This document shows positions 1 through 6,001 of a stretch of 10,292 bases of DNA, one piece after another; the stretch's first letter is position 1, and the number at the start of each line of letters is the position of its first letter. The notes beneath the pieces were generated by a model. The model saw only the letters and a program-made list of their open reading frames with translations, did not search any database and was not told the origin of the DNA. Source of the DNA: Chitinophagaceae bacterium (GTDB lineage: Bacteria; Bacteroidota; Bacteroidia; Chitinophagales; Chitinophagaceae); the NCBI GenBank assembly GCA_003455235.1, contig DMRT01000250.1:1-10292 (forward strand), read 5' to 3'. The position numbers were made by a program, and so were the translations under genes.

Positions 1-141
1 ATGTACCTGGAAACAATGCCCGAACTCACCATCGCCATTCCCTTGTATGAAAAACACGGCTTCATTTACCTGCCGGGTGCCTTGGGCAACAGCGGGCATA
101 CCGGCTGTGATGTATGGATGATCAAAGATCTTACCCGGTAG
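1..141 (+). CDS. GNAT family N-acetyltransferase, C-terminal fragment
   Basis: The reading frame is open from the first base and ends at TAG 139-141, giving 46 visible residues. The segment YLETMPEL, then IPLYEKHGF about ten residues later, then a short G-rich turn and a hydrophobic last strand (DVWMIKDL), is the usual end of a GNAT fold: the helix after the acetyl-CoA loop, the LYEKxGF motif, and the final beta strands. Such enzymes move an acetyl group from acetyl-CoA to an amine; the substrate cannot be read from this piece. The ATG at base 1 is probably an internal methionine, because YLET normally lies deep inside these proteins and the acetyl-CoA-binding loop would lie upstream of the window. 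So this is a gene cut by the window edge, not a small gene. Confidence 0.8.
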   Translation: MYLETMPELTIAIPLYEKHGFIYLPGALGNSGHTGCDVWMIKDLTR

Positions 142-187
142 GTTTATGGATTTTTCTCCCGACGGCATCTGATGACTCATTCAGAAG

Positions 188-877
188 ATGAACCACCTGT
201 TACCTGTCATTGTATTCCTGCTCATTTCCGGCTGTGGAGGTACTTCACCGCAACAGAAAGCCAATGCAATTCCTGTGGCGGCTGTTTCCTTTCCCGTCAT
301 CAACTACGACTCCTGTAAAAAGCAAGTGGGGCTGCTGAAACAAAGATGCAGGGAAGCCTGGCAACACTTATCCAAACAGGAAAAAGAAAAGCTATTTGTG
401 TCCACCGTTACCGGAACCATCATCCGGGGCTGGATCGGTACGCCATGGAGTTTTAATGGTACCAGTGAAAAGCCGCAGGAAGGGAGCATTGCCTGTGGCT
501 ATTTTGTTACCACCGTTCTGCATGATGCCGGGCTGAAGCTGCAACGCATCAAACTGGCACAGTGCGCCTCGGAAAATATGATCACCACGCTTGTTCAGCC
601 GAAATACATTTCACGGTTCAGCAATGTTACGCTGGAGCAATTCATTGCAGCTGTCGGGCAACAGGGATATGGTTTGTACATCGTTGGACTGGACAATCAC
701 ACCGGTTTTATATTCAACGACGGATCAGACATTCATTTCATTCATTCTACGTTTGTGGGAACACGGAATGTACAAAATGACAACGCTTCTGTGAACCGGA
801 TACTGAGACAGAGCCATTACAAAGTATTGGGAAAAATAAGTGCTGATGAAAGGGTTTTACAGCGCTGGATCAACTAG
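188..877 (+). CDS. Lipoprotein with NlpC/P60-like cysteine peptidase features
   Basis: A 229-residue protein. A hydrophobic leader (residues 4-14) ends in the lipobox ISGC, so cleavage and lipidation at Cys16 are likely and the mature protein should sit on a periplasmic or outer-membrane face. The leader has no Lys or Arg before its core, which is unusual; an in-frame stop at 173-175 means no upstream ATG is available. Residues 78-115 read like the start of an NlpC/P60 (papain-like) domain: GTPWSFNG, then Cys103 in SIACGYFVT at the head of a helix. His171 in DNHTGFIF is the natural partner, and His183 or His186 could be the third polar residue. In that superfamily the Cys/His pair cuts peptide or amide bonds, often in cell-wall peptides, but no substrate can be assigned. 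Its stop overlaps the stop of the convergent SprT-like gene. The lipoprotein call is strong; the enzyme call is an inference from motif spacing. Confidence 0.72.
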   Translation: MNHLLPVIVFLLISGCGGTSPQQKANAIPVAAVSFPVINYDSCKKQVGLLKQRCREAWQHLSKQEKEKLFVSTVTGTIIRGWIGTPWSFNGTSEKPQEGSIACGYFVTTVLHDAGLKLQRIKLAQCASENMITTLVQPKYISRFSNVTLEQFIAAVGQQGYGLYIVGLDNHTGFIFNDGSDIHFIHSTFVGTRNVQNDNASVNRILRQSHYKVLGKISADERVLQRWIN

Positions 878-1497
878 GCCGGCACCAGGCTGATCTCGTA
901 AACAGCGCTGAACAGGTACACTTTGCCCGTTTTTACTTCCGTGCATTTATACCGTTTGCGTATCTTCTCTCCCCGTTGAAACACCCGTCCGCCCTTAATG
1001 ATAAAGTGAGCGCCTTCGGGAATCTGTTCCACCAGGTGGGTTCCCTCCTTCTTTACATCATAGTGATGAAGCACCCGTAATAATTTTTCATCGCCGCAGC
1101 TGCTGGCAGCGGGATTCTGCAGTGTGTTCATCAGCGCTTTTTCAATATCGGCTGGAAAAACTTTTTTCAGCAGAAATTTCGCCAGCACTTTACTGAATTC
1201 GTTCTTCCATTCTTTTCCATGCGCCTGCACCCGGTGCCCGTACTGTTCGTATGTGAACAGGTGAGCCAGCTCGTGCAACAAGGTGATCAGGAATGCATAC
1301 GGGTTTAGGTTACCGTTGACACTGATGCGGTGAGCCCTGCCGTCAAAGGCATGCCGGTAATCGCCGAGGATACTCTGGCGCTGGCGGGTAATGGTAAGGT
1401 GAACTTTATAATGCTGCAGGTAATACAGCACATCGTCGAAGGTTCCGGGGGGCAGATAAGATTGCAATTGCAATAACGGTGCTTCCTGCTTAGGCAT
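874..1497 (-). CDS. SprT-like zinc metalloprotein
   Basis: A 207-residue protein. Residues 75-79 form the HELAH zinc-protease motif (His75, Glu76, His79), and His93 in the following AHGKEWK segment is the expected third zinc ligand; this spacing is typical of the SprT/Spartan (SprT-like) family. Family members are predicted metallopeptidases, and the eukaryotic relative Spartan cuts DNA-protein crosslinks; the bacterial target is not established. Classical SprT proteins carry a C-terminal four-cysteine zinc ribbon. Here only Cys134 and Cys185 occur, with the basic tail RKRYKCTEVKTGKVYLFSAV resembling the C-terminal region I associate with Bacteroidota versions. No signal peptide is visible, so it should be cytoplasmic. 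The ATG overlaps the end of the AtpI-like gene by 8 bases, which implies translational coupling and supports this start. It is the last gene of the minus-strand unit. Confidence 0.85.
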   Translation of the reverse strand: MPKQEAPLLQLQSYLPPGTFDDVLYYLQHYKVHLTITRQRQSILGDYRHAFDGRAHRISVNGNLNPYAFLITLLHELAHLFTYEQYGHRVQAHGKEWKNEFSKVLAKFLLKKVFPADIEKALMNTLQNPAASSCGDEKLLRVLHHYDVKKEGTHLVEQIPEGAHFIIKGGRVFQRGEKIRKRYKCTEVKTGKVYLFSAVYEISLVPA

Positions 1498-1888
1498 TTT
1501 TACTTTTGTTCAGCTTCATGATGGTGCGGACTTCCACCGTGAGAAAAATAATATAGATGATCATGGCGAGGTAAACCGCCGGCTTGTTGAATGCCTTCCC
1601 GGCGAGGAAATAATACGCCACCACTGCACCGATGCATACCACCACTTTAATGATCATACCCGACATCACACTACGGACAAATACATTGGGATTGCTGTGC
1701 TGCATGGCCCGGTACTGCATGCGGAATACCAGCAGGCTCACCAGGAAGAAAAGACAACTGGCCGCAATCAATACCGAATAATCGATACCGCCTTTGCCGG
1801 CCAGTACAAATTTTGATACCACACTTGCCGCTGTTAAAATAAGAAACGTGCTGATCAGCGGAAATACATTCTTAATACCCGGGTTCAT
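1490..1888 (-). CDS. AtpI-like four-helix membrane protein (ATP synthase subunit I-like)
   Basis: A 132-residue integral membrane protein with four hydrophobic segments, roughly residues 9-29, 38-55, 72-95 and 103-122. The segment NPNVFVRSVMSG leading into the third helix, NKPAVYL before the fourth, and the short basic C-terminus match the AtpI-like protein that in many Bacteroidota lies between bactofilin/atpZ and atpB, as far as I recall that family. AtpI proteins assist assembly of the c-ring of F1Fo ATP synthase or carry ions needed for it. The start is 9 bases after the bactofilin stop and the end overlaps the SprT-like gene, so it is in the same transcript. Oddly, there is no atpZ-like small gene and no atpB next to it. 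Without a profile search the alternative is a generic four-helix membrane protein. Confidence 0.65.
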   Translation of the reverse strand: MNPGIKNVFPLISTFLILTAASVVSKFVLAGKGGIDYSVLIAASCLFFLVSLLVFRMQYRAMQHSNPNVFVRSVMSGMIIKVVVCIGAVVAYYFLAGKAFNKPAVYLAMIIYIIFLTVEVRTIMKLNKSKNA

Positions 1889-1897
1889 GAATTGTTT

Positions 1898-2305
1898 TTA
1901 TTGATTAACGGCGTTGGCCATGCTGGTGCTGCTGGGTAATTCAACCACACTGGCCCCGCTCATGTTGCATTTGCCGTTGAATACGGCGGTTGGCTCTATC
2001 TGCAGTTTGCCGGCATAGATGTCGCCGTTCAGTACCGTGGTACCATGCAGATAAAGCAGGTCCTGTACTTTTATCTTACCGGTTACCCGGCCCATGATAT
2101 CGGCCTGTTGCCCCTCAATATCTCCTTCCACCACGCCATCTGTACCGATGATGACCTTCGCTTTTGCTTTGAGATTCCCTTTTAACGTACCATCAATGCG
2201 GATATCGCCATTGCTTTCAATACTGCCGTTGATGGTGGTGCCTGCGCCTACCAGCGTACTGGCATGTGAGGCCATTTCTTCCGACCTTGATTTGGAATTG
2301 AACAT
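1898..2305 (-). CDS. Bactofilin (polymer-forming cytoskeletal protein)
   Basis: A 135-residue protein with a single bactofilin (DUF583) domain at about residues 18-116. The short repeating pattern of beta-strand and glycine turn (TTINGSIESNGDIRIDGT, then GDIEG, MGRVTGKI, LNGDIYAG, FNGKCNM) fits the right-handed beta-helix of bactofilins, which polymerise without nucleotide into filaments at the inner membrane and position cell-wall enzymes. The flanking tails (residues 1-17 and 117-135) are polar and probably disordered, as is normal. Length is typical. The start lies 37 bases after the stop of the membrane-anchor gene in an AT-rich gap with no clear Shine-Dalgarno sequence, as is common in Bacteroidota. 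In other bacteria bactofilins are encoded beside M23 (LytM) peptidases that they localise; here the neighbour has only the anchor part of such a protein. Confidence 0.93.
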   Translation of the reverse strand: MFNSKSRSEEMASHASTLVGAGTTINGSIESNGDIRIDGTLKGNLKAKAKVIIGTDGVVEGDIEGQQADIMGRVTGKIKVQDLLYLHGTTVLNGDIYAGKLQIEPTAVFNGKCNMSGASVVELPSSTSMANAVNQ

Positions 2306-2342
2306 AAAATTGGTTTTTAGTTGATATTTGAATTATTGCGGA

Positions 2343-2741
2343 TTACTCTATACTTTTTTCCACCTTGGGCAATGCCAGTTTGTGGGTGTCCGGAACCGGC
2401 ATGTTCCCCTGCAGCACTTTTTTCAGGTCGTTATAATACTGGTCCTTGTACTTCAGCTGGGTTTCCATCGAATCGGTCCTCATCTTCAGCAATTTGTACT
2501 CCCGTATCTGTTTGGCATCCCCGTATCCTGCCCCGGGCAGGTAGTACTTCAGCGGGGTAAACACCAAGAGTGCAATGATCAGTCCCACCAATACAACGAA
2601 AACCGTGCTTAAAAACATATATACACTCAGCCGGCTCAGCTTAAATTTCACCACTTCTTCATAAGTATCCTCGTTCATAACCACCAGCCGGTACCTGTTT
2701 CGGAGACGTTTCAGAGTGCTGTCGGCCTGGAGTTTTGCCAT
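2343..2741 (-). CDS. Single-pass membrane protein resembling the N-terminus of M23 peptidases, peptidase domain absent
   Basis: A 132-residue protein: a basic cytoplasmic head (residues 1-37, with RNRYRLVVMNEDTYEE), one transmembrane helix (about 38-62), a conserved-looking FTPLKYYLPG turn just outside the membrane, then a probable coiled coil (about 77-112) ending in KKVLQGN. From memory, this order (RYRLVVMNxxTxEE, helix, FTPLxxYxPG, coiled coil, KxxLxG) matches the N-terminal third of Bacteroidota M23 metallopeptidases encoded beside bactofilin. The LytM domain that should follow is missing, and the bactofilin gene starts 37 bases later, so there is no room for it even in another frame. 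The likely role is a membrane anchor or adaptor for the bactofilin filament (inference). It is the first gene of the operon; AAAGGA on the minus strand, four bases before the ATG, is an unusually good ribosome-binding site for this group. Confidence 0.75.
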   Translation of the reverse strand: MAKLQADSTLKRLRNRYRLVVMNEDTYEEVVKFKLSRLSVYMFLSTVFVVLVGLIIALLVFTPLKYYLPGAGYGDAKQIREYKLLKMRTDSMETQLKYKDQYYNDLKKVLQGNMPVPDTHKLALPKVEKSIE

Positions 2742-2792
2742 AATTTCCTTTGAGGCTTAAAATTAATAAATGAAGCCGAAAAAGCAATTTAA

Positions 2793-2821
2793 AACCTGCA
2801 TTTGAGTTATTTATGCAGGTT
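2793..2821 (-). promoter_or_regulatory. Perfect 9-bp inverted repeat in the probable leader of the bactofilin operon
   Basis: The arms AACCTGCAT (2793-2801) and ATGCAGGTT (2813-2821) are perfect reverse complements around an 11-base AT-rich loop. The element lies 51-79 bases upstream of the first start codon of the minus-strand operon and downstream of the candidate promoter at 2846-2873, so it would be transcribed into the 5' leader as a hairpin. It could equally be an operator for a dimeric regulator. No U-run follows it on the minus strand, so it does not look like an intrinsic terminator. The symmetry is seen directly; the function is not known. Confidence 0.45.
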
Positions 2822-2845
2822 CTTTCCCCTGGGTTTCCACCACTC

Positions 2846-2873
2846 ATTATAAAAAATCATTAAAGTACGGCAA
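2846..2873 (-). promoter_or_regulatory. Candidate promoter for the minus-strand bactofilin operon
   Basis: Read on the minus strand, TTGCCG (2873-2868) is followed after 16 bases by a perfect TATAAT (2851-2846). This resembles the sigma-70 pattern; the Bacteroidota consensus (TTTG, about 19 bases, TAnnTTTG) is only partly met, by TTTG at 2874-2871 followed 19 bases on by TATAATGA. Transcription would begin near 2838, leaving a leader of roughly 95 bases that contains the 2793-2821 hairpin. The AT-rich setting makes a chance match possible. Confidence 0.3.
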
Positions 2874-2893
2874 ACAGGGTCAGCTGCCTGTTT
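2872..2893. repeat. Short inverted repeat in the divergent control region
   Basis: AAACAGG (2872-2878) and CCTGTTT (2887-2893) are perfect 7-bp arms around an 8-base loop that itself contains the palindrome CAGCTG (2881-2886). It overlaps the -35-like part of the candidate minus-strand promoter and lies about 50-70 bases before the sprE start, a sensible position for an operator acting on both genes. On the plus strand it is followed by TTTATTT, so it also looks a little like a terminator, but no plus-strand gene lies before it. Confidence 0.3.
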
Positions 2894-2917
2894 TATTTAC
2901 CAAAAAAGACCGATATT

Positions 2918-2925
2918 TAGCCTTG
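2918..2925 (+). promoter_or_regulatory. Candidate -7 element of the sprE promoter
   Basis: TAGCCTTG differs by one base from the Bacteroidota -7 consensus TAnnTTTG. It lies 19 bases before the sprE start codon, implying a leader of only about 10-15 bases. No clean TTTG or TTG -33 box is seen at the right distance, only a T-rich stretch (2891-2898), so the call is weak. Confidence 0.25.
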
Positions 2926-2944
2926 TTATTCAACCTTTTGATTC

Positions 2945-5899
2945 ATGCTGAAGAAAACGACCGATACTTTTCTCATTAGTATATTATTTATTTTATTCCC
3001 GGCACTTGCTTTTTCTCAACCCACCTGGACATTGGACATCCTGGGCAAAGAGAAAAAAGCCGAGAAATACGAGAACCGGAAACTGGGATCAGAGAAAACC
3101 GCCGACAAGAAATTTACGGCAATGCGTAATTTCTACCAGAACAACATCACCCACTACAATTATTATTTCAATGCCAATAACCGGGTGAACGCCGTGATTG
3201 AACGGGCCAAGATGTCGCAGAAAGAAGATTATTCCGACCTGCTCCGTTTTTATCCCTTCACGCTCGAAAGCACCGCTTCCCAAAAAACAGAACTTGATTC
3301 GGTGATATACACCAGCACCGCAGGCATCCTGCTGCACGACCTGCGTAATGACTGGATCGACAACATGTACATGCTGATCGGCAAAGCCTATTACCTGCGT
3401 AATGATCTTGACTCTGCGCTGCTCACCTTCCAGTTCATCAACTACAACCTGTTTCCCCGTAAACGAAAGAACGATGACGACGACCGCATCGTGGGTACCA
3501 ATGCCGCAGCCAGTAATTATAGAATATCTATTGCCAATAAGGAAAAAAGAAACATCCTGCAGAAAGTAACCGCCCTGCCCCCCAGCCGCAACGATGCGCT
3601 GATATGGCTTACCCGTACCATGATCGAACGGGAAGAATTTGCAGAAGCAGGTGGTATGATCAACACGCTGCAGAATGATCCCAACCTTCCCAAACGCCTC
3701 CAGAACGATCTGCATGAAGTAACATCTTACTGGTTTTACAAACAAAACATCTACGACAGTTCAGCCTCCCACCTGGAAAAAGCACTGAGTGCTGCCGATA
3801 CCAAACAAGACAGGGCCCGCTGGGAATTCCTGCTGGCACAACTGTATGAACTGAGCGGTTCGTACGACAAAGCGTCGGACTATTATGCCAAAGCATCCAA
3901 GCATACGGTGGATCCGCTGCTGGACATTTATGCCCAACTGAATGACGCCAAAATGATGAAGGGCGCCTCCAATCCCAAAGAGCTGGACAAAAGCATCAGC
4001 AACCTGCTGAAAATGGGCCGCCGGGATAAGTTTGAAGCCTACCGCGACATCGTATATTATTCTGCCGGGCAACTGGCCCTGCAGAAGCCGGATACCAATG
4101 CAGCCATCACTTATTTCAATAAAAGCCTTAAATACAACGAAAGCAATACCAACTACCGAAACAAAGCTTATTTACAACTGGGGGATATTGCCTACAGCCG
4201 TAAGCAATACCGGCTGGCCGCTTCGATGTACGACAGCCTGCGGACCGGCTCCGACTCGGTAATGGATAAACTGATTGCCAAAATCCAGGACAGAAAGAAT
4301 GCCCTTACCAAAATTGCAGAAGCCATCAGCAATATAGAACGGGAAGACAGTCTCCAGCGCCTCGCTGCCCTGCAACCGGCCGAACGGGACGACTTTGTAA
4401 AAAAGCTTGTGAAAAGACTGCGTAAGGAAAAAGGACTGAAAGACGACGGCAGTTCAGGCGGCACATTTTATACCGGCACAAACCAGAATCAACCTTCTGT
4501 TGACCTTTTCGCGGGCAACAACAGCAAGGGCGAATGGTATTTTGCCAACAGTTCGCTTAAATCAAGAGGCTTCAATGAATTTAAAAGCAAGTGGGGCAAC
4601 CGCACCAATGCAGATAACTGGCGCCGGAAAGCAGTGAGTGATAAAACCGGTGGCAATGTTCCAGCCGGTACCGGAAATCAACCGGGTACAACAATCAATC
4701 CGAAAGACAGCGCCAACAAAAACAACCAGCCAACGGAGATCAGCTACGATGCCCTGATGAAAGATATTCCGTTGACCGATGAGAAGATGGCAGCCAGCAA
4801 TGAAACCGTTGCCGACAATATGGTAGCCCTTGCCCGTGCGTACCAGGACGACCTGGAAGAATACCAGCTGGCGGCAGATACCTATGAAGCTTATCTCAAA
4901 CGCTTCCCCGACCGGCTGCTGGATGGCCAGGTTTACCTGGGCCTGTACTTCTGTTATACCAAATTAAACAACAAGGCAAAGGCTGACTATTACAAGAACC
5001 TGCTGAATGGAAAATTCCCAAACAGCAAATCGAACCAGACACTGAACAACCCGGCCGCTGCAAACCCTTCGGGTAAGAACCCGCAGGTAACAAAGCTGTA
5101 TGATGATATTTATACCTTATTCATTGAAGGAAAGTATGAACAGGCAATGGCAGAGAAGAAAAAAGCCGACAGCCTGTACGGCGTAAATTACTGGACGCCT
5201 CAGCTGCTTTACATTGAAGCATTGCAGCATGTAAAAAATCATGAAGACAGCCTGGCCATACAGGGACTGCAGTCGATCATTTCCAACAATCCCAGTTCAC
5301 CGCTCCGCGAAAAAGCAGCCACCATGATTGACGTGCTTAAACGAAGGGCGGAGATTGAAAAGTACCTGACTGAACTGCAGGTAACCCGTGCCGAAGACGA
5401 TAAGCCCGTTGCCGCAAAAGACAAGCCGGTACCGGTGGTAACCAATACACCAGCCAAACCAGCGGCCCCTGCAAAGAAAGACAGCATCAATACACCGGCA
5501 CCGCCATTGAGCAGCGGGGCATTTGTAATGGCGCTCACCTCACCGCATCATGTGCTGATGATACTGGATAAAGTGGACCAGGTATACGTGAACGAAGCAA
5601 AGAATGCCTTCACCCGCTATAACCGGGAAAATTATTACGGACAAACCATCAGCATCAACAAAGATGCACTGGATGCCGACCGCAGCCTGCTCGTGATCTC
5701 TTCGTTCCCCGATGCCAATACGGCCATGCAGTATTACGATAAGATCAGGCGGGATGCTCCTTCGGAAGTATCCTGGTTGCCTGCGGCCAAATATTCCTTT
5801 GTGATCATCACGGAAGACAACCTGCAGAAACTGAAAACAAATAAAGACATCAGCGGTTACAAAATGCTGTTAAATACACAGTTCCCGAACAAGTTTTAA
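2945..5899 (+). CDS. sprE: SprE/PorW-type tetratricopeptide protein of type IX secretion and gliding
   Basis: A 984-residue exported TPR protein. A basic start and hydrophobic core (residues 3-21) are followed by ALAFSQ, suggesting signal peptidase I cleavage near residue 24; no lipobox cysteine is present, whereas PorW/SprE of P. gingivalis and Flavobacterium are described as lipoproteins. Residues 63-104 (FYQNNITHYNYYFNANNR, then EDYSDLL and RFYP) match my recollection of the family's N-terminal signature. Helical TPR-like repeats fill about 137-460. A conserved-looking block with GEWYFANSSLKSRG and WGNR then WRR lies at 529-561, more TPR-like helices at 615-810, a Pro/Ala/Lys-rich linker at about 820-855, and a small alpha/beta C-terminal domain at 858-984. 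The family is needed for type IX secretion, linking the inner-membrane motor to the outer-membrane translocon in current models. An in-frame stop at 2939-2941 fixes the start. It is divergent from the bactofilin operon. Confidence 0.85.
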   Translation: MLKKTTDTFLISILFILFPALAFSQPTWTLDILGKEKKAEKYENRKLGSEKTADKKFTAMRNFYQNNITHYNYYFNANNRVNAVIERAKMSQKEDYSDLLRFYPFTLESTASQKTELDSVIYTSTAGILLHDLRNDWIDNMYMLIGKAYYLRNDLDSALLTFQFINYNLFPRKRKNDDDDRIVGTNAAASNYRISIANKEKRNILQKVTALPPSRNDALIWLTRTMIEREEFAEAGGMINTLQNDPNLPKRLQNDLHEVTSYWFYKQNIYDSSASHLEKALSAADTKQDRARWEFLLAQLYELSGSYDKASDYYAKASKHTVDPLLDIYAQLNDAKMMKGASNPKELDKSISNLLKMGRRDKFEAYRDIVYYSAGQLALQKPDTNAAITYFNKSLKYNESNTNYRNKAYLQLGDIAYSRKQYRLAASMYDSLRTGSDSVMDKLIAKIQDRKNALTKIAEAISNIEREDSLQRLAALQPAERDDFVKKLVKRLRKEKGLKDDGSSGGTFYTGTNQNQPSVDLFAGNNSKGEWYFANSSLKSRGFNEFKSKWGNRTNADNWRRKAVSDKTGGNVPAGTGNQPGTTINPKDSANKNNQPTEISYDALMKDIPLTDEKMAASNETVADNMVALARAYQDDLEEYQLAADTYEAYLKRFPDRLLDGQVYLGLYFCYTKLNNKAKADYYKNLLNGKFPNSKSNQTLNNPAAANPSGKNPQVTKLYDDIYTLFIEGKYEQAMAEKKKADSLYGVNYWTPQLLYIEALQHVKNHEDSLAIQGLQSIISNNPSSPLREKAATMIDVLKRRAEIEKYLTELQVTRAEDDKPVAAKDKPVPVVTNTPAKPAAPAKKDSINTPAPPLSSGAFVMALTSPHHVLMILDKVDQVYVNEAKNAFTRYNRENYYGQTISINKDALDADRSLLVISSFPDANTAMQYYDKIRRDAPSEVSWLPAAKYSFVIITEDNLQKLKTNKDISGYKMLLNTQFPNKF

Positions 5900-6001
5900 C
5901 GCAGCAGCCGGTACACAAAAAAATGCATTCACTAGTTTTATGAAATGATGCCTCCTTTTCCGGGCCCCATTCATGATCCATCAAAATAATTCAGCTTTTC
6001 T

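Noticed and set aside
2306..2342. Possible remnant or frameshifted LytM domain between the anchor gene and bactofilin
   Set aside because: The gap is only 37 AT-rich bases, and no histidine/aspartate zinc-site pattern of M23 peptidases can fit; the domain is absent, not frameshifted.
2659..2847. Short minus-strand open frame (62 codons) across the start of the anchor gene
   Set aside because: It overlaps the well-supported anchor gene in another frame, crosses the hairpin and leader, and encodes no recognisable segment.
3089..3745. Long minus-strand open frame (218 codons) opposite the start of sprE
   Set aside because: It is opposite a strongly supported coding region, and its translation is Val/Ile/Gly-rich with no recognisable domain, as expected for an antisense shadow.
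5900..6001. Terminator or promoter between sprE and the PBP1A gene
   Set aside because: I found no stem followed by a T-run and no convincing TTTG/TAnnTTTG pair; TAGTTTTA near 5935 is only a weak partial match.
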